From: Anaerolineae bacterium
GTDB taxonomy: Bacteria > Chloroflexota > Anaerolineae > Anaerolineales > Villigracilaceae
Reading direction: 5' to 3'
NCBI GenBank assembly: GCA_003158885.1
Contig: PMLN01000236.1
Coordinates: 1 to 6,435 of the forward strand
DNA: 6,435 nucleotides
The notes beneath the pieces were generated by a model. It was not told where the DNA came from, did no database searches, and saw nothing but the letters and a program-made list of their open reading frames with translations. How positions within the stretch are numbered: the stretch's first letter is position 1; each line of letters opens with the position of its first letter. Made by a program: the position numbers and the translations under genes. Of this stretch, positions 1-5,759 are shown one piece after another.

Positions 1-306
1 CCGGTCAGCATCCATAAGGCCATCCGCGATATTACGGATCAATTATCAGGCGAGGCGAAAGACAAAGCGCTGGGCGTTGGCGAATCCAAGGCCGAATATC
101 GAACGAAGCACGATAAGACTTCGCGCAGTGAATTGCAAAAAATAATTTCTGAGATGGAAAAGCAGATGAAAGAAGCCGCGAAGAATTTGGAATTTGAAAA
201 GGCCGCCGCCTTGCGCGATGAGATGTATGAATTAAAGGCGATCCTGGCCGATGACGCGGATTTGAAGCCGTGGGAACGGCTTAAGTTATTATCGAACGAA
301 GAATGA
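1..306 (+). CDS. uvrB: UvrB excinuclease subunit, C-terminal end (partial)
   Basis: The frame is open from base 1 to a TGA at 304-306, giving the last 101 residues of a protein whose start lies left of the window. The opening residues PVSIHKAIRDIT match the region after the UvrB helicase core. The stretch SELQKIISEMEKQMKEAAKNLEFEKAAALRDEMYELK (about residues 43-79 of the visible part) is the UVR motif, the coiled hairpin by which UvrB contacts UvrC. UvrB is the ATP-dependent damage-verification subunit of nucleotide excision repair in the cytoplasm. UvrC also carries a UVR motif, but there it is internal; a protein ending shortly after this motif fits UvrB. The stop lies 12 bp from the convergent stop of the ferritin/VIT1 gene, with no obvious terminator between them. 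Confidence 0.9.
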   Translation, partial: PVSIHKAIRDITDQLSGEAKDKALGVGESKAEYRTKHDKTSRSELQKIISEMEKQMKEAAKNLEFEKAAALRDEMYELKAILADDADLKPWERLKLLSNEE

Positions 307-318
307 TCGGGATTACTT

Positions 319-1485
319 TTACTTCACCACGGATCCGAAGGCAATCCCTAAACTATAAGTAATCAACGCTTCGCCCAATCCGATGATGGTCATCTCGGCG
401 CCGCTCTTCCACGGGCTTAAACCGGTCACAATGGTCTTGGCCGCGCCGATCAAAAAGTGTGCCAATGTGCTGATGGCGAACGAAGCCAGGATGGCTTCAT
501 AGCCGCTTGTGAAGAAAAATGGGATAATGGGAATGAACGCTCCGAGTGCGGTTGAGAGCATCGCAGATAACGCCTGAGTCCATGGGTTCGGAAAGGATTG
601 TTCGGATAATCCGAGTTCTTCACTGCCCAATGTTTTCAAAGCTGATTCAGGTTGTGCGATCAATCGTGAGGCGAGCATCTTCGCTTCGTCTTCCGGCACG
701 CCTTTGAGTTGATAGAAGAGGGCGAGTTCCTGTTCCTCTTCTTCCGGGTGGATTTGCAGTTCGCGACGTTCACGCCGCAATTCGGCCTCTTGCACCTCGC
801 GCTCGGTCTTGGTGGCAAGATACGCTCCGGAACCCATGGATAACGCAGAGGCCAGCATTCCCGCCAATCCTGCGATCAGAACGGCAGGACCGCCTGCGGT
901 CGCGCCTGCCACGCCTGTGACGATCCCAAACACGGAACCCAAGCCATCGTTGGCTCCATAAATTGCCTGCCCGATCCAACCGCCTCCGCGTTTATGCCAG
1001 CTCTCGCGATGCAGGATGGTATCCAGCATTGCCTGGGGACCGACTTGAGCATTGGTGGACTGGCTTGTTCTTTGAAATGCGCCGCTGTGCGTCTCTTCAT
1101 CCTGTTTTACACTATTGACTGCGGCGCGGTCTGCATCTGTAGGCGCGACTTCTGCCAGGGCTGCATACATCTCGGTATCCGCATCTTCGTTGCTTTCGAG
1201 GCGTTTGAGCGCGTTGTCCGTCCCGCTCTGTATCAGCGCCCAGCGCCAGAATCGGTCACGCAGGGATTCGCGGTCGGGCGGCGCTTCGGCGCCCAGTTCT
1301 TTCAGGCGCGTGGCCCATCGTTCCGCGTGGCCGGCTTCCGTTTCTGCCAGGCCTGTCAAGGCCTTTTGCCGTGCCTCGTTTGATTCTTTCTTGGCGAGGG
1401 CCAGATAAGTTCGGTTCGTTGCCCGTTCTTTTTGCAAGGCCGTTTGCAGGCCTTTAATGAATTTTGATTGATCTTCGTTGTTCAT
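319..1485 (-). CDS. Membrane-bound ferritin-like/VIT1 fusion (MbfA/Er-VIT1 type iron or manganese exporter)
   Basis: 388 residues in two modules. Residues 10-140 form a ferritin-like (erythrin) four-helix domain with likely di-iron ligands E20, E50-x-x-H53, E105 near Y107, and E130-x-x-H133. Residues 170-388 form a VIT1/CCC1 transporter: the first membrane segment carries YGANDGLGSVFGIVTGVAG (176-194, with D180), the second ends in SMGSGAYLATKTERE, then comes a Glu-rich cytoplasmic stretch (228-262), and three more membrane segments fill about 303-385. Bacterial MbfA proteins with this order export iron from the cytoplasm and protect against iron and peroxide stress; transport of Fe2+ or Mn2+ here is inferred from that family. 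Plant/yeast VIT1 usually has Glu where this protein has A221; as I recall, MbfA-type proteins share the change. The ATG at 1485 has a strong Shine-Dalgarno (GAGGAGA, 5 nt upstream). It follows the stress-protein gene by 88 bp on the same strand. Confidence 0.88.
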   Translation of the reverse strand: MNNEDQSKFIKGLQTALQKERATNRTYLALAKKESNEARQKALTGLAETEAGHAERWATRLKELGAEAPPDRESLRDRFWRWALIQSGTDNALKRLESNEDADTEMYAALAEVAPTDADRAAVNSVKQDEETHSGAFQRTSQSTNAQVGPQAMLDTILHRESWHKRGGGWIGQAIYGANDGLGSVFGIVTGVAGATAGGPAVLIAGLAGMLASALSMGSGAYLATKTEREVQEAELRRERRELQIHPEEEEQELALFYQLKGVPEDEAKMLASRLIAQPESALKTLGSEELGLSEQSFPNPWTQALSAMLSTALGAFIPIIPFFFTSGYEAILASFAISTLAHFLIGAAKTIVTGLSPWKSGAEMTIIGLGEALITYSLGIAFGSVVK

Positions 1486-1490
1486 AATGC

Positions 1491-1497
1491 TCTCCTC
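1491..1497 (-). promoter_or_regulatory. Shine-Dalgarno of the ferritin/VIT1 gene
   Basis: On the minus strand GAGGAGA lies 5 nt before the ATG at 1485. It is the best ribosome binding site in the window and fixes this start. The other genes of the cluster have weak or no such sites, so this gene may be translated independently of the upstream operon. Confidence 0.7.
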
Positions 1498-1573
1498 GGC
1501 GCTTCGGTTCCGGTTATCGGGATCGTATTCCTTGCCGGATCTCCGATGCTCGCGTGGCTTCCACTAAGCTGCT

Positions 1574-2473
1574 CTATTCATTTTCCGAAAGTGGGATCAG
1601 TAATAGGGGTATCTTTGTTTTTTGCGCCACTTTCGGCGCTACACTGCGCGCCCAAAACGCTCCCATTCCTTTGTGTCCATGCGTGGATAGGATGATTAAA
1701 TCCATGTCCATATTTTCGGTGGCTTTGGCGATCATCGCAGCCGGGTCGCCGCGTGCAATTTCCGCCGAAGCGGTCAAACCCTTTTTGCGCAATGCTTCCA
1801 CGTGTTCCTGGAGATGATTGCGCGCGTTTTCTTCTCTCATGTCGAGAAAGGCCTGGGCGGTAACCGGCATCAGGTTGCCTGCCGCCGCTTGTCCACCGGC
1901 CAGCGTCGCGAAGGTTGGTATCACGCTGAAGAGGTGCAGGCTGGCCTGGAAGGCTTGCGCCAACGATTCTGCAAATGGCAAACTGTAATCATGCGCTGAA
2001 TCGGGATCAAGCGGCACAAGAATCTTTTCAAGTTTGAAGCGGGGTGACACGGGTTTAACCACCAGGATCGGGGTTTTAGCTTGCGCGGCGACCTGCTGGG
2101 CAATGTTTCCAAATAACGCATCATATAATCCGCTTTTGCCGTGGGTGCAAATAACGATTAGCCCCGTCTGAAATTCTGTGGTCACATGTTCAACGATACT
2201 GCGCGTCACATCCGCTACCGGCGCAGTATGCACGTGGGTTTTCACCTTGAGCTTGGATGGGAAGGCGCGCTTGGCAGTATCTTCGAGATAGTCCAATGCT
2301 TCGTCCGCTTTAGTTAAATGGCGGTCGGCATGCACCTCGCTCGGCGCATCCTGCTCAATGACATGCAGGAGGGTGACCGGTGTGTTGAATTTCTCAGCCA
2401 GGATTGCCGCGGGGATCAGCGAGGCTTCGGATAGTCTTGAGCCGTCCAGGGGAACGAGGATATGCTTGAACAT
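1574..2473 (-). CDS. Tandem-domain universal stress protein (UspA family)
   Basis: 299 residues made of two Usp domains (about 1-140 and 147-294). Each opens with the first strand (HILVPLDGS at 4-12; KILVPLDPDS at 150-159) and ends with the nucleotide-loop region before the last strand. The ATP-binding Usp signature is G-2x-G-9x-G-(S/T). Domain 1 has CTHG (109-112) and then GN (122-123); domain 2 has STHG (263-266) and then RS (276-277). Both loops are thus off consensus, and domain 2 lacks the last Gly, so ATP binding may be confined to domain 1 or weak. Usp proteins are cytoplasmic and linked to starvation, oxidative and metal stress; no enzymatic reaction can be assigned. The start is 4 bp after the Nramp stop with no clear Shine-Dalgarno, which suggests translational coupling. 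It is probably the third gene of the metal operon. Confidence 0.9.
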   Translation of the reverse strand: MFKHILVPLDGSRLSEASLIPAAILAEKFNTPVTLLHVIEQDAPSEVHADRHLTKADEALDYLEDTAKRAFPSKLKVKTHVHTAPVADVTRSIVEHVTTEFQTGLIVICTHGKSGLYDALFGNIAQQVAAQAKTPILVVKPVSPRFKLEKILVPLDPDSAHDYSLPFAESLAQAFQASLHLFSVIPTFATLAGGQAAAGNLMPVTAQAFLDMREENARNHLQEHVEALRKKGLTASAEIARGDPAAMIAKATENMDMDLIILSTHGHKGMGAFWARSVAPKVAQKTKIPLLLIPLSENE

Positions 2474-2477
2474 GGAA

Positions 2478-3773
2478 TTATCCGTTGAAAATAAGTTGGT
2501 AGAGCAGAAATACGTTCAGCGCAACGATCAGCACAGCCACTGCGCTCGCAAGGAAAGTTGTGATCCGCATGTTGGTCAACTCTCCCATAATATCACGTCT
2601 GCTGGTAAATGTCACAAGCGGGATGATGGCAAATGGCAGTCCGAATGAAAGCACGACCTGGCTTAGAACCAGCACGCGCGTGGGATCGAGACCAAGGAAT
2701 ATCACGATCAACGAGGGGAGCATGGTGACCACGCGTCGTATCCACGGCGGGATGTGGCGGTGCAGGAACCCCTGCATGATTACCTGTCCGGCCATCGTGC
2801 CGACTGATGATGAGGAAAGCCCAGAAGCCAGCAATGAGATTGCAAAAACCCAGGATGCCGCGGAACCCAGCAAGGGCACCAGTGTCAGATGCGCCTGTTC
2901 GATCGTGCCAATGGAGGTCAATCCGTGATCGAAAAAGGTTCGGGCGGCCATAATAAGCATCGCGGCATTGATGGTGCTGGCAATTCCCATGGCGATAAAA
3001 ACATCCACCAATTCAAAGTGAAAGAGGCGGCGTTGTTGTTTCGGATTTTTCGTCACGATTCGATCTTGTGTCAATGCGGAGTGCAAATAGAGCGCGTGAG
3101 GCATCACGGTCGCGCCCAGAATACCGGTTGCAAGCAGCACGCTTTCTGTGCCAGAGAAATGCGGGACGAAAGTGTAATAGAGAACAGTCGGCACATCGGG
3201 TCGGGCAAGAATCATTTCGGCGAGATAACAAACTGCAATCACAGCAATGAAGGCGGTAATAACCGCCTCGAGAGGGCGAAAGCCGTATCGTTCGAGCCCA
3301 AGAATAAGGAAAGTTACAACGGCGGTCAACAAGCCTGCCACCCAGAGCGGTATTCCGAACAGCAAATTGAAACCCAGGGCCGCGCCGATGAACTCGGCCA
3401 GATCGGTGGCAATCGCCACCAATTCGCCGATGACCCACATGCCAATCACAACTCTGTGTGAGTACTGGTTTCGGCAATGCTCCGCCAGGTTTTGTCCGGT
3501 GGCGATCCCAAGTTTGGCGGAAAGCGACTGCAACAGCATTGCCATTAAGTTGCTTCCCAGGATGACCCATAACAGTTCATAGCCGAACTTTGCTCCGCCT
3601 TGGATGTTGGTGGCAAAGTTGCCGGGGTCCATGTAGGCCACACTGGCGATGAAGGCCGGCCCCAGGAAGGGCAGCAGCCGTGCCAGCCAGCCTTTCTTGC
3701 TCTGTCCCGAAAGGACTTCATTGGCAGTGGCTAGGGTGGATTTATCGTTTGCGCTGGATGCAGAGGGTTTCAT
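2478..3773 (-). CDS. mntH: Nramp-family divalent metal (Mn2+/Fe2+) : proton symporter
   Basis: 431 residues, the usual Nramp length, with about 11 hydrophobic segments. The substrate-site motifs are intact: DPGN (49-52) in the first segment, supplying D49 and N52, and ATVMPHALYLHS (221-232) in the sixth, supplying A221, M224 and H226. The retained Met is the residue that selects transition metals over Mg2+ and Ca2+. Other family signatures are ATDLAEFIGAALG (122-134), ASGLSSSSVGTMAGQVIMQGF (316-336) and SQVVLSFGLPFAIIPL (371-386). The protein lies in the inner membrane and imports Mn2+ and/or Fe2+ with protons. It starts 9 bp after the stop of the MntR-type regulator, with only a weak GGTGA before the ATG, and is followed 4 bp later by the Usp gene. 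This is classic mntR-mntH coupling: the regulator should repress import when metal is plentiful. Confidence 0.95.
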   Translation of the reverse strand: MKPSASSANDKSTLATANEVLSGQSKKGWLARLLPFLGPAFIASVAYMDPGNFATNIQGGAKFGYELLWVILGSNLMAMLLQSLSAKLGIATGQNLAEHCRNQYSHRVVIGMWVIGELVAIATDLAEFIGAALGFNLLFGIPLWVAGLLTAVVTFLILGLERYGFRPLEAVITAFIAVIAVCYLAEMILARPDVPTVLYYTFVPHFSGTESVLLATGILGATVMPHALYLHSALTQDRIVTKNPKQQRRLFHFELVDVFIAMGIASTINAAMLIMAARTFFDHGLTSIGTIEQAHLTLVPLLGSAASWVFAISLLASGLSSSSVGTMAGQVIMQGFLHRHIPPWIRRVVTMLPSLIVIFLGLDPTRVLVLSQVVLSFGLPFAIIPLVTFTSRRDIMGELTNMRITTFLASAVAVLIVALNVFLLYQLIFNG

Positions 3774-3782
3774 GAATCACCA

Positions 3783-4460
3783 CTATTTTGATATTTCAAC
3801 GAAGACTCGATTTGTTATTGCCGGCCCGACCGCGATCGCTTCCTTCCGGCCGCGGAGCTGGATATGCATCACCTGATCGTATCGCGACACATCCAGCACT
3901 TTCATGCGCGCCCCGATCACCAAACCCAGTTCTTCGAGATGCTTGAGAAAGCCTGCATCTTGCGCGTGTACGCGCTGTACACAGGCCTCCTGTTTTGGAT
4001 GCAGCTTTGCCAATTCAATCCCCTGGTCTTCCGGCATGATTAAATCTGCGGAGGGGATGGGTTCGCCGTGTGGATCACGCAGGGGATAACCCATGGCGGA
4101 GGCGATCCGTTCTTCGAATTCCTCCGAGATCGCATGCTCCAGCTTCTCGGCTTCGTTGTGAACCTCATCCCATGAATAACCGAGCGTTTGCACCAGCCAT
4201 GCTTCGATCAGCCGGTGATGGCGAATGACTTCCAGCGCGGCTCGTTTTCCCCTGGCGGTCAGGGTCACACCCTGGTGCTTGCGGTACTCCACCAGTGCCG
4301 GCTTGGCGGATGCCAGTTTTTGCATCATGCCGGTCACCGAAGCCGGCGCAATATGCAGGCGCGCCGCCAGGGCGGTGTTGCTGGCGGCGCTGCCGTTTTC
4401 GGTCAACTCGTAAATGACCTTTAAATAATCCTGGATGGAATCGGTGAGTGAATCGGCCAT
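3783..4460 (-). CDS. mntR: DtxR/MntR-family metal-dependent transcriptional repressor
   Basis: 225 residues. Residues 5-65 are the winged-helix DNA-binding domain (SIQDYLKVIYEL, then the recognition-helix region PASVTGMMQKL). Residues 70-145 are the metal-binding/dimerisation domain, and 150-225 are the FeoA/SH3-like domain (LEELGLVIGARMKVL, ending VGPAITNRVFVEIS). By hand alignment the metal ligands are D11, H82, E86, H101, E105, E108 and H109. D11 and E105 stand where iron sensors of the DtxR/IdeR type have Met and Cys, and where Bacillus MntR has Asp and Glu, so Mn2+ sensing is favoured. The length with an SH3 domain is DtxR-like. The ATG at 4460 fits the family N-terminus, yet no Shine-Dalgarno precedes it: the leader reads CCTCCTTT instead. 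It is the first gene of the operon with mntH and usp, and a matching palindrome lies in its own promoter. Confidence 0.93.
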   Translation of the reverse strand: MADSLTDSIQDYLKVIYELTENGSAASNTALAARLHIAPASVTGMMQKLASAKPALVEYRKHQGVTLTARGKRAALEVIRHHRLIEAWLVQTLGYSWDEVHNEAEKLEHAISEEFEERIASAMGYPLRDPHGEPIPSADLIMPEDQGIELAKLHPKQEACVQRVHAQDAGFLKHLEELGLVIGARMKVLDVSRYDQVMHIQLRGRKEAIAVGPAITNRVFVEISK

Positions 4461-4478
4461 GACTGCTGATAAAGGAGG

Positions 4479-4494
4479 CTAAATATATATTTAG
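4479..4494. promoter_or_regulatory. Second palindrome overlapping the DtxR-type operator
   Basis: CTAAATATATATTTAG is a perfect 16-bp palindrome in the leader of the regulator gene. Its right half (TTTAG) is shared with the neighbouring operator palindrome at 4489-4506, so the region has three half-sites of the CTAAA/TTTAG type. DtxR-family repressors often bind as two dimers on overlapping sites, which this could serve. In the transcript it could also form a hairpin that excludes the neighbouring one. Confidence 0.5.
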
Positions 4495-4506
4495 GCTTAC
4501 CTAAAT
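4489..4506. promoter_or_regulatory. Putative DtxR/MntR-type operator at the operon promoter
   Basis: ATTTAGGcttaCCTAAAT is an inverted repeat with perfect 7-bp arms and a 4-bp spacer. It closely resembles the DtxR/IdeR/MntR box pattern (TTAGG...CCTAA). It begins 1 bp downstream of the -10 hexamer on the minus strand and covers the expected transcription start, an ideal place for repression. The adjacent gene encodes a DtxR/MntR repressor, so autoregulation is the natural reading. Confidence 0.75.
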
Positions 4507-4507
4507 T

Positions 4508-4536
4508 ATTATAGCGAAGAAAGGTGGGTGCGTCAA
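4508..4536 (-). promoter_or_regulatory. Sigma70-type promoter of the mntR-mntH-usp operon
   Basis: On the minus strand TTGACG (4536-4531) and a perfect TATAAT (4513-4508) are separated by exactly 17 bp. Transcription should start near 4501, giving a leader of about 41 nt before the ATG at 4460. No other near-consensus promoter was seen in the cluster. The -35 box lies 9 bp from the target duplication of the neighbouring small mobile element. Confidence 0.8.
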
Positions 4537-4545
4537 GGTGGGGAG

Positions 4546-4555
4546 CAGGATGGGC
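4546..4555. repeat. Left target-site duplication of MITE-like element A
   Basis: CAGGATGGGC occurs here and again, identical over all 10 bases, at 4741-4750, immediately outside the two ends of element A. This is the expected footprint of a transposition event. Confidence 0.75.
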
Positions 4556-4740
4556 CATGGTTTTCTCAAAATCCATGGTGAACCTATGTTTGTCGTTTTT
4601 TTTTAACGCGAAGGGCGCGAAGTACGCCAAGAAAAAAAGAAATCTTTGCGCGCGCCTGCCCTCGTTCCCTGTCCTTGTGTTCTTCAAGGGTTGAGGGTGG
4701 CGTTCTTTGCGGTTCATTCTTTAACTTTGAGAAAGCCATT
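4556..4740. mobile_element. MITE-like non-autonomous element A (185 bp)
   Basis: The element has terminal inverted repeats: the left end reads ATGGTTTTCTCAAAAT (4557-4572), and the complement of the right end reads ATGGCTTTCTCAAAGT (4724-4739), 14/16 identical. It is bounded by a perfect 10-bp direct repeat. It holds no credible coding region. The interior has a period-9 array, a run of nine T (4597-4604 plus neighbours), and GC-rich segments (CTTTGCGCGCGCCTGCCCT at about 4655-4673) that recur in element B. Both copies have the same orientation, with the T variant of the end on the left and the C variant on the right. A 10-bp duplication would suit mobilisation by an IS4-like transposase, but no transposase is present, so this is only a guess. 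It sits just upstream of the metal operon promoter and downstream of the hemolysin III gene. Confidence 0.72.
4607..4633. repeat. Period-9 imperfect tandem repeat inside element A
   Basis: Three 9-bp units follow one another: CGCGAAGGG, CGCGAAGTA and CGCCAAGAA, sharing the core CGCsAAG. The related string AACGCGAAG occurs in element B at 5643-5651. Similar CGCAAAG-type strings are common between genes in some bacterial genomes. Confidence 0.6.
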
Positions 4741-4750
4741 CAGGATGGGC
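4741..4750. repeat. Right target-site duplication of MITE-like element A
   Basis: CAGGATGGGC, an exact copy of 4546-4555, directly follows the right end of element A. Between here and the hemolysin III stop (4751-4831) I see only a weak 5-bp hairpin. Confidence 0.75.
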
Positions 4751-4831
4751 GGGAGTGGCGTATCCCGAATTCGCGTTGAAATCAATCAGCCGTGAATAAG
4801 AACCACGGTTGAGGGTGGAAAGTCCAGTTGG

Positions 4832-5482
4832 CTAGATTCTGTGCGGCGCAATGTATACTGCGATGGCGATGAAATGCGCCAATGCAGCCAGGATGACGAA
4901 GATATGCCAGACCTCGTGAAAGCCGAATTTGCCGGGGAAGAAATCCAGTTTCTTCGTAATGTAGATAACTGCGCCCAGCGTATAAACCACGCCGCCGATC
5001 ACCAGCCAAACCAGGGCGCCGGTGGGCATGACCTTCAGCATTTCGCCGATGGCGGCGATGCAAAGCCAGCCCATCATGATATACACACCGGCCGTCAGCC
5101 AGCGCGGCGCTTTGATGATAAACAGCTTGACGGTGATACCGATCACTGCGAATGACCAGATGATGGCAGTCAATCCCCATTTCCAAAACCCCGAAAACAT
5201 GATCATGCAGATCGGCGTATACGTTCCCGCAATGAGGAGATAAATGGCGGAGTGGTCGAGCTTGCGCAGGTTCTCGATGATGTTTGGCCTGGCCTTGACC
5301 ATATGATAGGCCGCGCTGGCGGCAAATAAAAGGATCAGGCTTATCCCGTAAATGCTCAGTGAGATTTCTTTGACCGCACTTTTCCATGCGATCACGATCA
5401 ATACAATCAAGCCGATCGCGGCCAGGATGGCGGCAAAAAAGTGAGTCAGTCCATTAACAGGTTCGCGTAATTTTTTCAACAT
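4832..5482 (-). CDS. trhA: Hemolysin III / PAQR-family membrane protein (YqfA/TrhA type)
   Basis: 216 residues, the usual size for bacterial hemolysin III proteins, with about seven membrane segments. The family motifs appear in order: EPVNGLTHFF (7-16), SAAYHMV (56-62, H60), KLDHSAIYLLIAGTYTP (74-90) and HEVWHIFVILAALAHF (189-204, with H189, H193 and H203). The conserved His, Asp and Ser residues form the metal-dependent hydrolase-like site of the PAQR superfamily. In bacteria the role is not settled: haemolytic activity of a Bacillus homologue gave the name, and E. coli YqfA has been tied to membrane lipid/energy homeostasis. The ATG at 5482 has a modest AAAGG upstream and fits the family start. 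It is a single gene flanked by two MITE-like elements, with no evident operon partner. Confidence 0.92.
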   Translation of the reverse strand: MLKKLREPVNGLTHFFAAILAAIGLIVLIVIAWKSAVKEISLSIYGISLILLFAASAAYHMVKARPNIIENLRKLDHSAIYLLIAGTYTPICMIMFSGFWKWGLTAIIWSFAVIGITVKLFIIKAPRWLTAGVYIMMGWLCIAAIGEMLKVMPTGALVWLVIGGVVYTLGAVIYITKKLDFFPGKFGFHEVWHIFVILAALAHFIAIAVYIAPHRI

Positions 5483-5507
5483 GAAACTTTGCCTTTCCGA
5501 AGGCTTG

Positions 5508-5516
5508 ATTTTATCA
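5508..5516 (-). promoter_or_regulatory. Possible extended -10 promoter of the hemolysin III gene
   Basis: On the minus strand the sequence reads TGATAAAAT, an extended -10 (TG, 1 nt, then TAAAAT, one mismatch to consensus). It lies about 25 bp upstream of the ATG at 5482. No good -35 box is found at the right spacing, so this is tentative. Confidence 0.35.
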
Positions 5517-5546
5517 TGGTGGGAGCGCCGGGAAACGGCAAATCCA

Positions 5547-5556
5547 TACCCCTTGA
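5547..5556. repeat. Left, degraded target-site duplication of element B
   Basis: TACCCCTTGA here matches TGCCGCTTGA at 5760-5769 in 8 of 10 positions. The two copies sit just outside the ends of element B. Two mismatches suggest an older insertion than element A. Confidence 0.5.
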
Positions 5557-5759
5557 TATGGTTTTCTCAAATTCTGGCGAACCTCGTATTTCAGAAAAAA
5601 TCAACCTCAAAGAACGCCGCCCTCAAACAGCGAGGGCAGGCGAACGCGAAGTTTAAAAGGTTTTCTTTGCGCTCGCCTGCCCTTTGTTCTTTGAGGGTCG
5701 CGAGCTTGGCGGTTCAAAAGATCAAAAGACTTGCCCGACATTAATTTGAGAAAGCCATA
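5557..5759. mobile_element. MITE-like non-autonomous element B (about 203 bp)
   Basis: The terminal inverted repeats are 17 bp with one mismatch: TATGGTTTTCTCAAATT on the left (5557-5573), and TATGGCTTTCTCAAATT as the complement of the right end (5743-5759). Ends, orientation and parts of the interior match element A: the left ends share TCTCAAA followed by GAACCT, and the interior and right parts share the CTTTGCGC-CGCCTGCCCT block and GCGGTTCA. It differs in having a long internal hairpin. No plausible gene is encoded. It lies between the methyltransferase stop and the hemolysin III gene, about 60 bp upstream of the latter. Boundaries are uncertain by 1-2 bp, since the adjacent A and T (5556, 5760) would also pair. 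Confidence 0.68.
5605..5696. repeat. Long internal inverted repeat of element B
   Basis: AGGGCAGGCGAACGCGAAG (5633-5651) pairs with CTTTGCGCTCGCCTGCCCT (5665-5683) in 17 of 19 positions around a 13-nt loop. Outside it, CCTCAAAGAAC (5605-5615) pairs perfectly with GTTCTTTGAGG (5686-5696). The left side carries an extra 17 nt that contains a small CCCTC/GAGGG hairpin competing with the main stem. A transcript through this region would fold strongly in either direction; there is no U-run, so a classic terminator is not indicated. Confidence 0.7.

Noticed and set aside
1486..1573. Separate promoter or metal box before the ferritin/VIT1 gene
   Set aside because: I looked for -10/-35 hexamers and TTAGG...CCTAA palindromes and found only weak matches such as TACGAT without a matching -35, so none is annotated.
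4471..4478. AAAGGAGG on the plus strand as a ribosome binding site
   Set aside because: No start codon follows at a usable distance on the plus strand, only the AT-rich palindromes.
4421..4717. 98-residue minus-strand open frame across the mntR promoter and element A
   Set aside because: It overlaps the start of mntR in another frame, runs through the promoter, operator and repeat, and is low-complexity and basic without any family look.
4797..4811. Possible terminator behind trhA (CCGTG/CACGG hairpin)
   Set aside because: The stem is only 5 bp with a 9-nt loop and no T-run follows.
4689..4818. 12-bp direct repeat GGTTGAGGGTGG at 4689-4700 and 4807-4818
   Set aside because: One 12-mer repeat is expected about once by chance in a window this size, and nothing around the second copy resembles element A.
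4782..5387. 201-residue minus-strand open frame inside the hemolysin III gene
   Set aside because: It is a shadow of trhA in another frame; the trhA frame has all family motifs, while this one is rich in His, Arg and Cys without pattern.
5481..5744. 87-residue plus-strand open frame over element B
   Set aside because: It is mostly repeat sequence, its start lies on the opposite strand of the trhA start, and the protein has no recognisable features.
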